Below, piece by piece: positions 1 to 12,000 of a stretch of 64,000 bases of DNA. Numbering within the stretch: position 1 is the stretch's first letter; the number at the start of each line of letters is the position of its first letter. The position numbers and the translations under genes are program-made. Origin of the DNA: Yamagishiella unicocca (lineage: Eukaryota; Chlorophyta; Chlorophyceae; Chlamydomonadales; Volvocaceae); NCBI GenBank assembly GCA_003116995.1, contig BDSL01000015.1, positions 310,001 through 374,000 of the forward strand. The letters are read 5' to 3'. The notes under the pieces were generated by a model that was not told where the DNA came from, made no database searches, and was given only the letters and a program-made list of their open reading frames with translations.

Positions 1-85
1 AGTGATGGTGAGCGGTATGGTTAGTGTGCGTCCCGACGCCGCCGTAAGGCCCCTGGGGCTCAGTAGCCAGACCCGCTCCTCGCAG

Positions 86-3000
86 GCTTCGAGGGCTGCC
101 TGTCTCCCATCTACTCGGCGATCCGCGAGGCGCTGTCAGTGCCGCCCGCCGCGCGCGCTGCGGCCCGGCCGCGACCCGCGACCTGCCCCGAGGCGCTGCA
201 GTGCGTGGGGATGCTGGCGGTGGCGCTGGGGCCGCTGTGGAGGCCTTATGCGGCGGCGCTGATCGAGTCCATGGTGCTGACGGGCATCAGCGAGGTCTTG
301 GTTTCGGCGCTCACTCAGGTGCGGGCCGTGCACGGCATTCACTCTCGGGCTAGGCCGTGCCACTCGCTGAGGTCAGGCCCGTCTCTACCATTTCCGGCTC
401 TCGGCGCAGCCTGGTATCGCTGGCATACGCTGACGTCCCTCCCAGATACCGGTAATACAGCTCCAGCTCGAGCGTCATCACGTGCGCCCTTCCCCTCCAT
501 CCCCTCGCCCGGGTTTCATCTCCTCCGCCTCCCCCTCCTTTATGCCTTCCCCTCCCTCTCTCCCCCCCAGGTCGCCAACGCCCTTCCCGAGCTGCTGGAG
601 GACATCCAGTACCAGCTGCTGGACCTGCTGTCGCTGGTGCTGTCAAAGCGCCCATTCAACAGCTCCACCACGCAGGTGTGTGTGTGGGGGGGGTTGATAA
701 GAGAATCCGCGGGGAGACAGAAGAAACAGAGGGCCCAGAACTTCCCCAGTTTCGGACCGCGACGAGGGAAGAGATAAAAAAATAGCCGGGGGGCAGGGCG
801 GGGGCGAGGGGGAGAACATAGCAGAGAGCCCAGCGCGACGGTTGGTGACGGTTGCAGGGTGCCGAACTGCAGGGTGCCGAACTGCTTCTTTATCAGTCAC
901 ACTTTGTTTTGGCTGTGCCCTTCGCCTCTCCTGGAGCCGCCACGCTGACAGTCGCTTGCACCCGGCGCCCGTGTTGTATGGTCTTCTGTTCTGTTCTGGG
1001 CTGCAGCCCAAGTTCGCGGCGCTCAGCGCTGCCATAGCGGCGGGCGAGCTGCAGGGCAACGCCCTCACCAAGCTGGCCCTCCAAACCCTAGGTGAGCCCG
1101 CACTCTTCACCCTTCACGGAGCCTGGCCGCGTACAAGGCACCACCGTGTTTTTCCACCTGATGCCCGGACGGCGATGAGCGGTTTGGGCAAAGGAGCACG
1201 ACCACCAACCAAGCACCCAGCCAGGGCCACCACCCACTTCTGGACCCACACCTCGTGCACGTGTACCTCCAGCTACACATTAAGGGTGACGGACGCCCTG
1301 GCCGCTGTGCTGCGTTACGTCCTGGCCACTGTGCTGCGTTACGACCTGGCTGCTGTGCTGCGTTACACGCAGGCACCTTCGAGCTGGGCGGCATCCAGCT
1401 GCTGGAGTTCATGCGCGACCACATCCTGGCATACACCGAGGACCCCGACAAGGAGATCCGCCAGGCGGCGGTGCTGGCGGCGTGCCGGGTGCTGGAGCGC
1501 CACGCGGCGACGGCAATGTCCGCGGCGGCGGTGGCGAGCGCCGGCCGACCAGGGCAGATAGCGGGCCAAGGTGCGGGCCAGGGGCTGGGCAGGGAGGAGG
1601 AAATTGAGGTCCGACGCAAAAGGGTGGAAAAGGGGCAGGGCGGGGCAGGGCGGGGGAGGGCGGGGCGCCTGGCATGGGTGGGGCCGAGTTACGGGTGGGG
1701 CCGAGGGTTGTGGTGTGTGGCTCGTGGAGGCTCGGCAGCACCCTGACACCCGGGGCTCAGCTTGCAGAGGAGACGCGTCGATTGTGGCGGCCGCAGGTGG
1801 GCGCGTGTTACTTACCTCCGGCGTCAAAAAATGAATCAGCCGGCATCAGTTGGTTGCTCAGCGGGCGCGCTCGCCGGGGGCTGCAGCTGCTGCACGCCCT
1901 CCGCGCCGTGTCCCGCCACCTGGACCGACTCCTCCCTCTCTCCATACCGCTCCCCTGCCGCCCTGCCGCACCCCCGCCCTCCATACCGCTCCCCACACCG
2001 CTCTCCACACCGCTCTCCATACCGCTCTCCTGCCCCCCTGCCGCGCTGTCGCGCTGCCCCCCCCTGCCGCCCTGCCCCCCCCTGCCGCGCTGTCGCGCTG
2101 CCCCCAGGCGGTGCCGCCACCGCCGTGTGGCACACCCGCGTGGTGGAGCGGTGCGTGTCGCGGCTGCTGGTGGTGGCGGTGGCGGACTCCTCGGAGCGGG
2201 TGCGCAAGGAGGTGCTGCGGGCGCTGGTGGCCACGACTGCGCTGGACGACTACCTGGCGCAGGTGCGGGAGCGGGGGCGGACTCTAGCAACCCGCTGCCG
2301 GAGTGCCGGTGCGGGCGCAGCACCAGCGCTGCCCGCGCCCGCCTCGGTGTCGGCAGTCCGCTGTCCGGTAGCGGGCAGCGACGGAGGAACAGAGTGTGTT
2401 GCCGTGCTTTGGTTCGCGCTTTGGGTCCCTCCGGTAACGCGGTATTCGGCTGAACGGTAGCCCCAGGCTTGTAAAGGCCTCCTCCGTGGTGTAGTAGTTG
2501 CCTCCTTCCTCGGCCGTCCACCTGCAGTCCCCGACGCGCCAACTGCGCGCCGCCGCCCGGGTGCTCCCCCCACCCCGCCTGCCGCCCTCCAAACGGGTCT
2601 TCCTCGAGCCCTCCAAACGTGTGTGTACCGAACGAGCTCCCACTCGGCTTCCCTTCGGGGAAAAGTAAAGCTGCATTGATTGTGCATACTCCCAAGTCAC
2701 CATTTACACTTATGGATGCCATCGTGTTTTATACTCCACGGCCTCCCCTCAACCCTCTCCTGGAACCCCCCCTCCGCAGGCCGACTGCCTGCGCGCGCTG
2801 TTCGTGGGCATGAACGACGAGAGCTGCGCCGTGCGCGCGCTGGCCATCCAGCTGGTCGGCCGCCTGGCGGAACGCAACCCCGCCCACGTCAACCCCGCGC
2901 TTCGCAAGCACCTGCTGCAGCTGCTGCACGACATGGAGTTCAGCCCGGACAACCGGGCCAGAGAGGGTGGGTCCTGCGTTGCGCCGGCGTGAAGCGGATT

Positions 3001-6000
3001 GCTCGGCTGGGTCGTACTGCGTCATGGAGGGGGGGTCGCGGCCTCCAGTGGGTAACGGACTGCAGAAGGCAGTAGTGCCCGCATTGGGGCAGCTGGCAGC
3101 CAAAAGCGTATACCTGTCTTCAGGGCGCGGTCTGTTAGCACAGGCGAGGTCCGCGGCTCGGAGTCTAGTGGTCTGTATCCGCGCTGCCGCTCTTTCATTC
3201 GCTGCATCTCGCACCTCATTCGGTTCCCCCCAACGGCTTTTCTCTCATACCCCACCCCGCCGCCCCCGAGCAGAGAGTGCGTTCCTGCTGGAGGTGCTCA
3301 TCACCAACGCCGCCAAGCTCATCATGCCGTACGTGTCGCCCATTCAAAAGGCCCTTGTGGGCAAGATGCGGGGCACCGGACCTGGCACCATCCCCAACGG
3401 CCTGGGCGGCACCATGAACATCGGCTCCTCCAACAACTCGGCCCAAGGTGCGCACAGCAGCAGCTCGCCGCCAGCCATCCATCCATCCAACCATGTCACA
3501 CGTGCACGGCTGTGCAGCGTCCGCCCGTGCAATAACTGTATCTACAGCTGTGTCTACAACTGTATATACACGCTACAGACTGCGCACGTCCCATTATCAC
3601 TCCAGGGTGGAACGCGGTTGTGCCTGTGCCTGATAGCTTTAAGTTTTGCACCAAGCTGATGCCGCTTCTCCCTTACTCGATACGGGGTTGCACCCTGTCC
3701 TGCCCTGACGTGTGCGTGTATGGTGCCCTCCGCTCCTCTGCTGCCGCCTCGTCGGTCGGCCTCAGCCCCACTGGGCAGCGTGCCCAGCGCCGCATCCTCC
3801 GTGCTGGGCTCCTCGCTGCTGGGCGGCGGGAAGGACGTGGTGCCAGGCAGCAGCGCGGGAGGGGTGGCGTCGGGCAGCGGGCCCAAGGCCAAGAGCGCGA
3901 TGCACAGGGACCTGGTCAACGAGAACAACGTCATCAAGGTGGGGCGGCGGGGCGGGGCGGGCGAGGCGGGGCGGGGCGGGGCGGGGCGGGGCGGGGCGGG
4001 GCGGGGCGGGGCGGGGCGGCGAGGAAACCCGGGGGAGTAACATGGTAGGAAAGGAGGGAGGAGGGAGGGGAAAGGGGTGGGGCGTACACAGTGACGGGAG
4101 CCGGGCTTGCATCGCCGCGGGTTGTGTAGGGAGGCAGGCAGGAGGCTCGCGCTGGTCGAGGACGGGGCCGCACAGGACGGGGCCCAGCTGCAGCGGCGGG
4201 GAGTCGGGCTGCGGGGTGGGGGGTTGAACGCGCATACGGGTAGGGGGCCGTTACTGCCTGGATCGGTAGCACCACGGGCTTGCGTAGGCGGGGTTGCGTA
4301 AGCGGGCGCCCAGGGAACATACGCACGGCTTCACCTCACCCACCCCTAGTCGTGATCGCATTGCCCCCCTGAAGCACGGCACGGCACCGCACCACCGCAC
4401 ATGTACCACCTTCACGCGTACGTGCGTGTAAGGGGCTGTGGAGGGCAGTGGAGACCGCGTTGCTGTGCGCACCCAGCGTGTTGCTCACACGGCGCCACAT
4501 GCCTCCCTCTCTTCCTCCGCTGCTGCGCAGACGGTGCTGTCGACGCTGGGCGCGCTGGCGGAAGTTAGCGGGACGCACTTCCGGCCCTTCATCAGCGAGG
4601 TCATGTCGCTGGTCATAGAGGCCATCCAGGTAACGTACGAGAAGCGACCCGCGGGCCGGCCTTTCCGCGGTGAAATACCTACTGAAGACGCAAAAGTTGG
4701 GTCGTGAGCACATTCCTGGTATTACACGTGAAGCATTCCTGATACAAGTGAAGTTGGGCCATGTTTGACCCCTCCGGAAGCTCGGTGCACCCCTGGGGTC
4801 GCGCATCCTGCACCGACTAGAAAAGCCCTGACGGCCACTCCATACTGTGTGTATCCTCGCAACATGTTTGCTGCGACCCTGTTCGATTGAATGCCCGGGC
4901 GCCTGTGGGACCCTTCTAGAAGCTCACCGCGAGCACCAGACCTCGCTGCCGGTAGGGCCGGCCTGCACCCCCCGTACCGGCTAGAAAGCCCTGTCGGCGC
5001 CTTCGCCTTCGTTGCGCTGCGCAGGACAACTCCGACGGGCGGCGGCGAGTGGTTGCCGTGAAGACCCTGGGGTTCATCGTCTCCAGCTGCGGCAACGTGA
5101 TGGGCCCCTACCTGGAGTACCCCCAGCTGCTGTCGGTGCTGCTGCGTATGCTGCACGAGGGCCACCCGGCCCAGCGGCGAGAGGTTATCAAGGTGCGAGC
5201 GCCCTTCCCTCCCTGGATTCACGGATTCGCGGACATAATTTACCCCCCCGCCTTCGTAACCCCGCCTTCCTTCCCGCCCCCCGCCGCCGCCTGCATCGCG
5301 CCATCCTACGGCTCTCCATTTCCCCCTACCCAAACGTTTCCTAACCAGTGCTACTCTCCAGTGCCCGACCCAAGGGTTACCACTCAACACTTCCCAACCC
5401 GGCGGGCTGCTGCGGGACTCGCGGTTGCCGCGCCCTGTCCTACATCCTCCTACCCCGTCCGCGCGCCACCACCCGCAGGTCTTGGGCATCATCGGCGCGC
5501 TGGACCCGCACACCCACAAGGTCAACCAGGCCAGCCTCAGCGGGGAGGGCAAGCTGGAGAAGGAGGGCGTGAGGCCGCTGCGCCACGGGGCCGCAGCCGC
5601 GGCTGCCGGGGCTGCCGGCGGCCTCGTCGGAGCCAGCGCAGACCCGGGCATGGGTGAGTGTTGGCGGCCACGCAGCCGGTCATGTGCACGCATCGCGGCA
5701 TCGCAGCATCGCAGGACGTCGCGCGCCTGTCACTGGTCGCTTCTATCTCCAATGGCAGAAACCTCCCTTTACATCCGTCCTGAGTTCCGTGCGAGCTCGG
5801 CAACGCCGTAGTCCGCGACGTTTGGTATTCCGCGGGCCCAGATCTCCCAGCCTCGCCAGCACGCCACCACGCGGAATGCTGCAACCTGGCCGCGACCACA
5901 CTCACTGACCTGACCCCGGCTGCCTGGGCCGCACTGCCCGGGCCCCTCCCCCCCTTCCTCGGGGGTCAGTGCCGACCCGCGGGTCTCCTCTCATACCCCC

Positions 6001-9000
6001 TCTTCCTCCCGTCGTCCCCCCTCCCCGCCGCCTCTTCAGCTCCCGGCGACGACGGCGGCTCCAGCGGCGACCTGCTCCCCTCCAACGGTCTCGTCACCTC
6101 CTCCGATGACTACTACCCAACCGTCGCCATCAACGCGCTCATGCGGGTGCTCCGCGACCCCGCCCTGGGCTCGCAGCACCTGGCCGTGATCCGAGCGCTG
6201 CTGCACATCTTCAAGGCGCTCCAGCTCAACGTGGTGCCATACCTGCCCAAGGTGCGCCCGCCGCTACGAATCCAACTGCTCGCGAGGAGGTGCTTGCCGT
6301 ACGTACCGTGTTTATCGCAGTTGGGTACGCCTACGAGACCTGTGCCTGACCTCGCCCGCAGCAACTGAACGGCCGCCGCCACGGCACAATGTGCCAACCT
6401 TTGCCTCTAGCTGTCTGCATCTCCCCATGCTGTGCTCTTCTAACCCAGTGCGATTATTCCTTATTTATTTATTTTCGTACAGGTAATAGCGGCTCAGTAA
6501 TGCGCCTAGTGTTATGCGCTCACCCGATTTGCCCTGCTGCGCCCCCGCCGCCGCTCACATTGCTATTGCTTCCTGCCGCCAGGTGCTGCCCGTCCTCTTT
6601 GGCGTGCTGCGCAACGGCGACGAGGCGCTGAGAGAGGAGATCCTGGGCTCACTGCGCGCGCTGGTGGGCTACGTGCGACAGCACATGCGCCGCTTCCTGC
6701 CGGACCTGCTGCAGCTGCTGCACGAGTTCTGGCAGGTGGCTCCCCGCACCTGCCTGGCGCTCATCGCGGACCTGGGCATGGCGCTGCGGGACGATCTCAG
6801 GTAGGGGCCGGGCGCGGGGCGGCACCGGCGCTACCATGGCGCGCGGCGAGGGAACACGGTGTGGCTGAAGTGGTGCGCAGAACGCGTACCAGGCAGGGTC
6901 GGCGGTCGTGTGGCTGAAGTGGTGCGCAGGACGCGTACCAGGCAGGGCCGGCGGTCGTGTGGCTGAAGTGGTGCGCAGGACGCGTACCAGGCAGGGCCGG
7001 CGGTCGTGTGGCTGAAGTGGTGCGCAGGACGCGTACCAGGCAGGGCCGGCGGTCGTGTGGCTGAAGTGGTGCGCAGGACGCGTACCAGGCAGGGGCGGCG
7101 GGGCAGGCCTTCCGACTAGGAAAGGCTTGGAGGGTCGTGCTGGATTGCGTGGCTTCTGGGGATGTACGCATGGATACACAGCGTAGGTCCTTCATGCGTT
7201 GCTTGGACAGCTCCACGGCTTGCTGGGAACACACGCATCCACACACCCCGTGCATCCATCCACCACCTCTTCGTGCCCGGGCCCCCTTCTCCTCCCCCTC
7301 CCCTCCCCTGCCCACGGGTTTCTTCTCACCCCCCCCTCCACGCCCACCCGCCTGCCCCTCCCGCCTGGGCGCAGGCAATACGTGCCCGAGCTGCTGCCCA
7401 AGTTCGTGGTGGTGTTCTGCGAGGCCGAGCGCGCCGGCTCCTGGGACCTGGTGCGGCCCGCGCTGGGTGCGCTGGAGTCCCTTGGGTCCGCCGTGGACGA
7501 CTCGCTTCACCTGCTGCTGCCGTCCATGGTGCGCCTCATCAGCCCCTCGGCCAGCTCCACGCCGGCGGAGATCCGGAGAGCGACACTCAGGTGGGTGGGT
7601 GGATGGGTGCGCCGGGCCCTGGTGGGGTCCGCCGCTGTGGGTACGGCGCGGCGGGCCAGGCGCAGCAGGCGCAGCAGGCGCAGCAGGCGCAGCAGGCGCA
7701 GCAGGCACAGCACAGCACGGTGCGAGCGCGGCTAAGCGAATGGCAGGTCGCTAGGTTGGCGGGTGTTGTTCCGGAGGGAAGCCTCCCTGCCTGCCCGCCA
7801 CCTTATAGTCTCCTCCCCCGCTGCCGCCCCCGCTGCCGCCCCCGCTGCCGCCACCTTATCGTCTCCTCCCCCGCCGCCGCCCCTGCTTGCAGGTCCATGC
7901 GCAAACTGATCCCGCGCATGCAGCTGGGCGGCTACGCCTCCGCTGTGCTGCACCCGCTCATCAAGGTGCGCCGGCGGGGACCAGGGCTCTCAGGGGCACG
8001 CCTTCTCTGGCGCAATGCAACCCAGGGAGTGGCCGCGCTGGCGAGAGGTCTCCCGGGACGCCTGTGCCGCATCACATGAAGTATCGCGTCCTCTCGCCGC
8101 CCCACCGCACCGAGCCACACCCGTCCATCATGTTGCGATGGCCATGCTGCCTCCTGCCACCCCGTCCGCCTGCCACCCGTCCTCCTGCCACCCGTCCTCC
8201 TGCCACCCGTCCTCCTGCCACCCGTCCTCCTGCCACCCGTCCTCCTGCCACCCGTCCTCCTGCCACCCGTCCTCCTGCCACCCGTCCTCCTGCCACCCGT
8301 CCTCCTGCCACCCGTCCTCCTGCCACCCGTCCTCCTGCCACCCGTCCTCCTGCCACCCGTCCTCCTGCCACCCGTCCTCCTGCCACCCGTCCTCCTGCCA
8401 CCCGTCCTCCTGCCACCCGTCCTCCTGCCACCCGTCCTCCTGCCACCCGTCCTCCTGCCACCCCGTCCTCCTGCCACCCGTCCTCCTGCCACCCGTCCTC
8501 CTGCCACCCGTCCTCCTGCCACCCGTCCTCCTGCCACCCGTCCTCCTGCCACCCGTCCTCCTGCCACCCGTCCTCCTGCCACCCGTCCTCCTGCCACCCG
8601 TCCTCCTGCACCCCCACGGGTCTTCCTCGCAACCCTCCCCAACACGACCAACACGCGTTCCTACGCGACCCTCACGACACAGGTCCTGGACGGCCAGAGC
8701 GACGAGCAGCTCCGGCGTGACGCGCTGGACACGATCTGCGCCGTGGCGGTGTGTCTGGGTCCGGACTTCGCCATCTTCGTGCCCACCATTCGCAAGGTGC
8801 GCTGCCGCGCCGCGCCGCGCCGCCGTCTCTGTCTGCGACCCGACCCATTTCGCCACAAGGCACTAGCCTTCCTCTGCCACTGCTCAATCACTCCTCGTAA
8901 ACCAAGTAAAGCATGGGCTGCGTTTGGGGGCTCCGTGCAAGCCGAGCAACGGTGGATGTTTGACACGGAAGGAGCGCACACGGCGTGTGGGCACGTGCAT

Positions 9001-12000
9001 GCAAGAAGTAGGGTGTTATGTTTGCATTGCACCATACTCCTGCCGCTTCTGTCGCTGGGTTCCTGCCGCTCCGCAGATCTGCCAGCGGCACCGGCTGCAC
9101 CACGAGTGGTTTGAGCGGCTGGCGGGCAAGGTGTGCACCGTGTCGCCGCCGTGTATGAGCGACGCAGAGGACTGGGAGGGCTCCGGCGGGGCGGCTGGCG
9201 GCGGCTGGGCGGTGGAGATAGACCTGCTGGCGAGGATGCAGGCGGAAGGCGGCGGCGGAAACCAGCAGCCCGCAGCGGACACGGGTGAGGCCCTTGGGTC
9301 CTCAGGCGCCGGGGGGGGGGACGCACCGGGCGCAGCGACTACTTTGATCCCTGTTGGCTGCACGCACCCCCGTCATTGCCCTCCCCCGTCGCCTCCGCCG
9401 TCCCTTCGCCTTCCTCACCCTCCCCCACTGCCTCCGCCGTCGTCCCTGTCGGCTGCTCGCACCCGCACCCCCATCATCGCCCCCTCCACCCGCGGCGCCC
9501 TTCCGAGCGGCTCCAGGCCCGCCGCCCAAGCTCACCGTGAACGCCTCGGTGCTGCGGCGCGCCTGGGAGAGCAGCCACCGGGTGACCAAGGAGGACTGGG
9601 CGGAGTGGATGCGCAACTTCAGCGTGGAGCTGCTGCGAGAGAGCCCCTCGCCCGCGCTAAGGGCGTGCTACGGCCTGGCGCAGGTGGGAACCGCCGGCCA
9701 ACCCCGCCGCTTGCGGCCTAGAAGGCAGCGTCCATCTTGCTAGGCGGTGCTGCTGATGTGTGTTTGTTTTAAGTAAGCTGAGCCGCGAAGGAGACTGAGC
9801 GCGATTAGACCAAGGAGGCCGGAGGCAGTGCGAGGCGCCAGTAGTTACCAGAGGAAGCCCAGAGTGTGGCCACGAGTGGGGGTTATATAAGAGAATGCGC
9901 GAATCCACGGCCGACAAACCGAGGGTGGTGAAGGTGATGGTCCAACGGAGCGGCGCGGGCAAGGAGAAGGTTGTCATTTGAAGAGATGATGTCTGCAAGC
10001 TGCGCCCCCCCGCGGGAGCTGTCTTGACCTGACCTGCTCGCGTCCGCGCTTGCGGGTGCCTCTCCTGGCTGACTGACCGGTCGCCTGCCGGCGCTGCAGG
10101 TGCACCCCACCATGGCCCGCGAGCTCTTCGCCGCGGGCTTCGTGAGCTGCTGGGCGGAGCTGGACCCGGCGCTGCAGGAGCAGCTCGTGCGCAGCCTGGA
10201 GGTGCGGGAGCCGCGCCCTGCGTCCCACATGCTCCCTTCTCCATCCTCCATCGTCCATCGCGCATCCTCCATCCTCCATCCTCCTCCCGAGCGCCATGGA
10301 CAAACATGACCCACCCATGCACACAACTGTTCTTACTACAAACACCAGATGCTATCTCCGGCCTTGAGGTGTCGCTCACGACGGGCAACCATGCATACCG
10401 CCCGTGAAGCTAACGCCTTTTTCATTCAGTCGTTGGTTCAGCTGGGCGTCCAGGTTTTTCTTTCACTGCACTCACCGGCTATCATGTGCCGTCCCGGCCC
10501 GCTCCTTGGCGACTCCCCCCAGGCCGCTCTCGCGTCCCCCACCATCCCCCCGGAGACCGTCACCGCGCTACTCAACCTGGCGGAGTTCATGGAGCACGAC
10601 GACAAGCGGCTGCCGCTGGACACCCGGACGCTGGGGGCGCTGGCGGAGAAGTGCCACGCGTTCGCCAAGGCGCTGCACTACAAGGTGCGGCGGCCCCGGG
10701 GGCGGGTGGGCGCGGTAGGCGCGGGGCAGCACCCTGCTGACGTCAGCACCCTGCTGGCGTCAGCGGCTGCGCGGTCCTGCGGCGTGATTTTGCTTGTGTT
10801 GGCGGCCGGGGAGCGTGCAGGATGCCTCATTCGTCGGTAGAGTGCCAAGAGAGCCGACCGTGCTGCTTTCCTTCCTTCGACGCCAGTCGTAGGCTGCAGC
10901 ACGCTGCTGGATGTTGATGCTGCCGGCGTTCGACGCGTTCGACGTTTCTGTGTGGAGAGAGGTTTACTGCGCTCGCAGGAGCACTGACGTTCGCCGCTGG
11001 CTGCGTGTTTTTGCCTTCGCAGGAGCTGGAGTTCCAGACCAGCCCCCAGACGGCCATCGAGGCGCTCATCCACATCAATAACCAGCTGCGCCAGCCCGAG
11101 GCGGCAGTGGGCGTGCTCACCTACGCGCAGAAGCACCTGCACATGGAGCTCAAGGAGAGCTGGTACGTTTTGACAGAATCCCGCCCGTAAAAACACTCAG
11201 GCCCGGCCTCTCTGAACAGCCCGAACGCGGGCCCTGAGTCGGCTCCCTTCTCCGGCGCGGTGGCTGATCGGCGCATGGCGGGGCGGTTTGTTGTCTGAGC
11301 GAACAGCGGTGCTCCGTCTTGCCGCGGCCTTGGTTTTGTGCTTGACCTCGCCGGTGCGCCCTTCCGCTGTGCGCCCTTCCGCTGTGCGCCCTTCCGCTGT
11401 GCGCCCTTCTATGCCCTGCGCGCCCTTCAGGTACGAGAAGCTGTGTCGCTGGGATGAGGCTCTGGAGGCGTACGAGCGCCGCCTGCAGCGCGAGGGCCCC
11501 GGAAGCATGGAGTACCACACGGTAAGGAACGACCCCCCGCCCGCCCTCACCCACGCAGTTTGCTTCGCCTCCCCCCCCCGCGCGCATCTAGTTCTCTTGT
11601 TCCCACCGTATGCGGCCGCGAGGCGATGCGGGTCCCTGTGTGCTTGGCAGCTGCCGGACAGCGTTTCCAGGGTACAAGGCCCTAGGATTGCCACGCCGTT
11701 CCTGCTTTGTCAGCCGCGAGACCTCCCGGCGTGGTGCATCTTGACCTGGATGACCTGAGTGATCTGAGTGATCTGAGTGATCTGAGTGATCTGAGTGATC
11801 TGGATGATCTGGGTGATCTGGATGACCTGGGTGACTTCGATGACCTGTACGACCTGGATGACGCCGCCGCACAGGCCCTGCTGGGCAAGATGCGCTGCCT
11901 GGCCTCGCTGGCCGAGTGGGAGAACCTCTCCAACCTGTGCCGCACCGAGTGGCGCAAGTCGGAGCCGCACGTGCGGCGCGAGATGTCCATGATCGCCGCG

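Larger units (their letters stand above)
86..10201 (+). other. TOR: TOR: HEAT-repeat region, exons 1-19 of the visible part
   Basis: Helical-repeat scaffold that in TOR binds the Raptor-type partner. Exons: 86-318, 571-675, 1007-1091, 1373-1570, 2108-2262, 2780-2966, 3274-3447, 3766-3938, 4531-4629, 5025-5192, 5479-5653, 6040-6251, 6583-6800, 7375-7590, 7893-7965, 8683-8796, 9077-9284, 9517-9683, 10100-10201. Recognisable blocks are [15 protein letters not shown] (5479 exon), [20 protein letters not shown] (6040 exon), PSMVRLISP (7375 exon) and [19 protein letters not shown] (9517 exon), all of which align to the conserved middle of TOR. The 3766 exon is mostly Ser/Gly-rich and is the least certain. 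Confidence 0.85.

Noticed and set aside
4722..5693. 323-codon minus-strand frame across TOR exons
   Set aside because: Antisense shadow of TOR exons 5025-5192 and 5479-5653 in GC-rich DNA; no domain.
8155..8612. Regular short repeats resembling a CRISPR array
   Set aside because: Units are 15 bp with no unique spacers, in an intron of a eukaryotic gene; it is a minisatellite.
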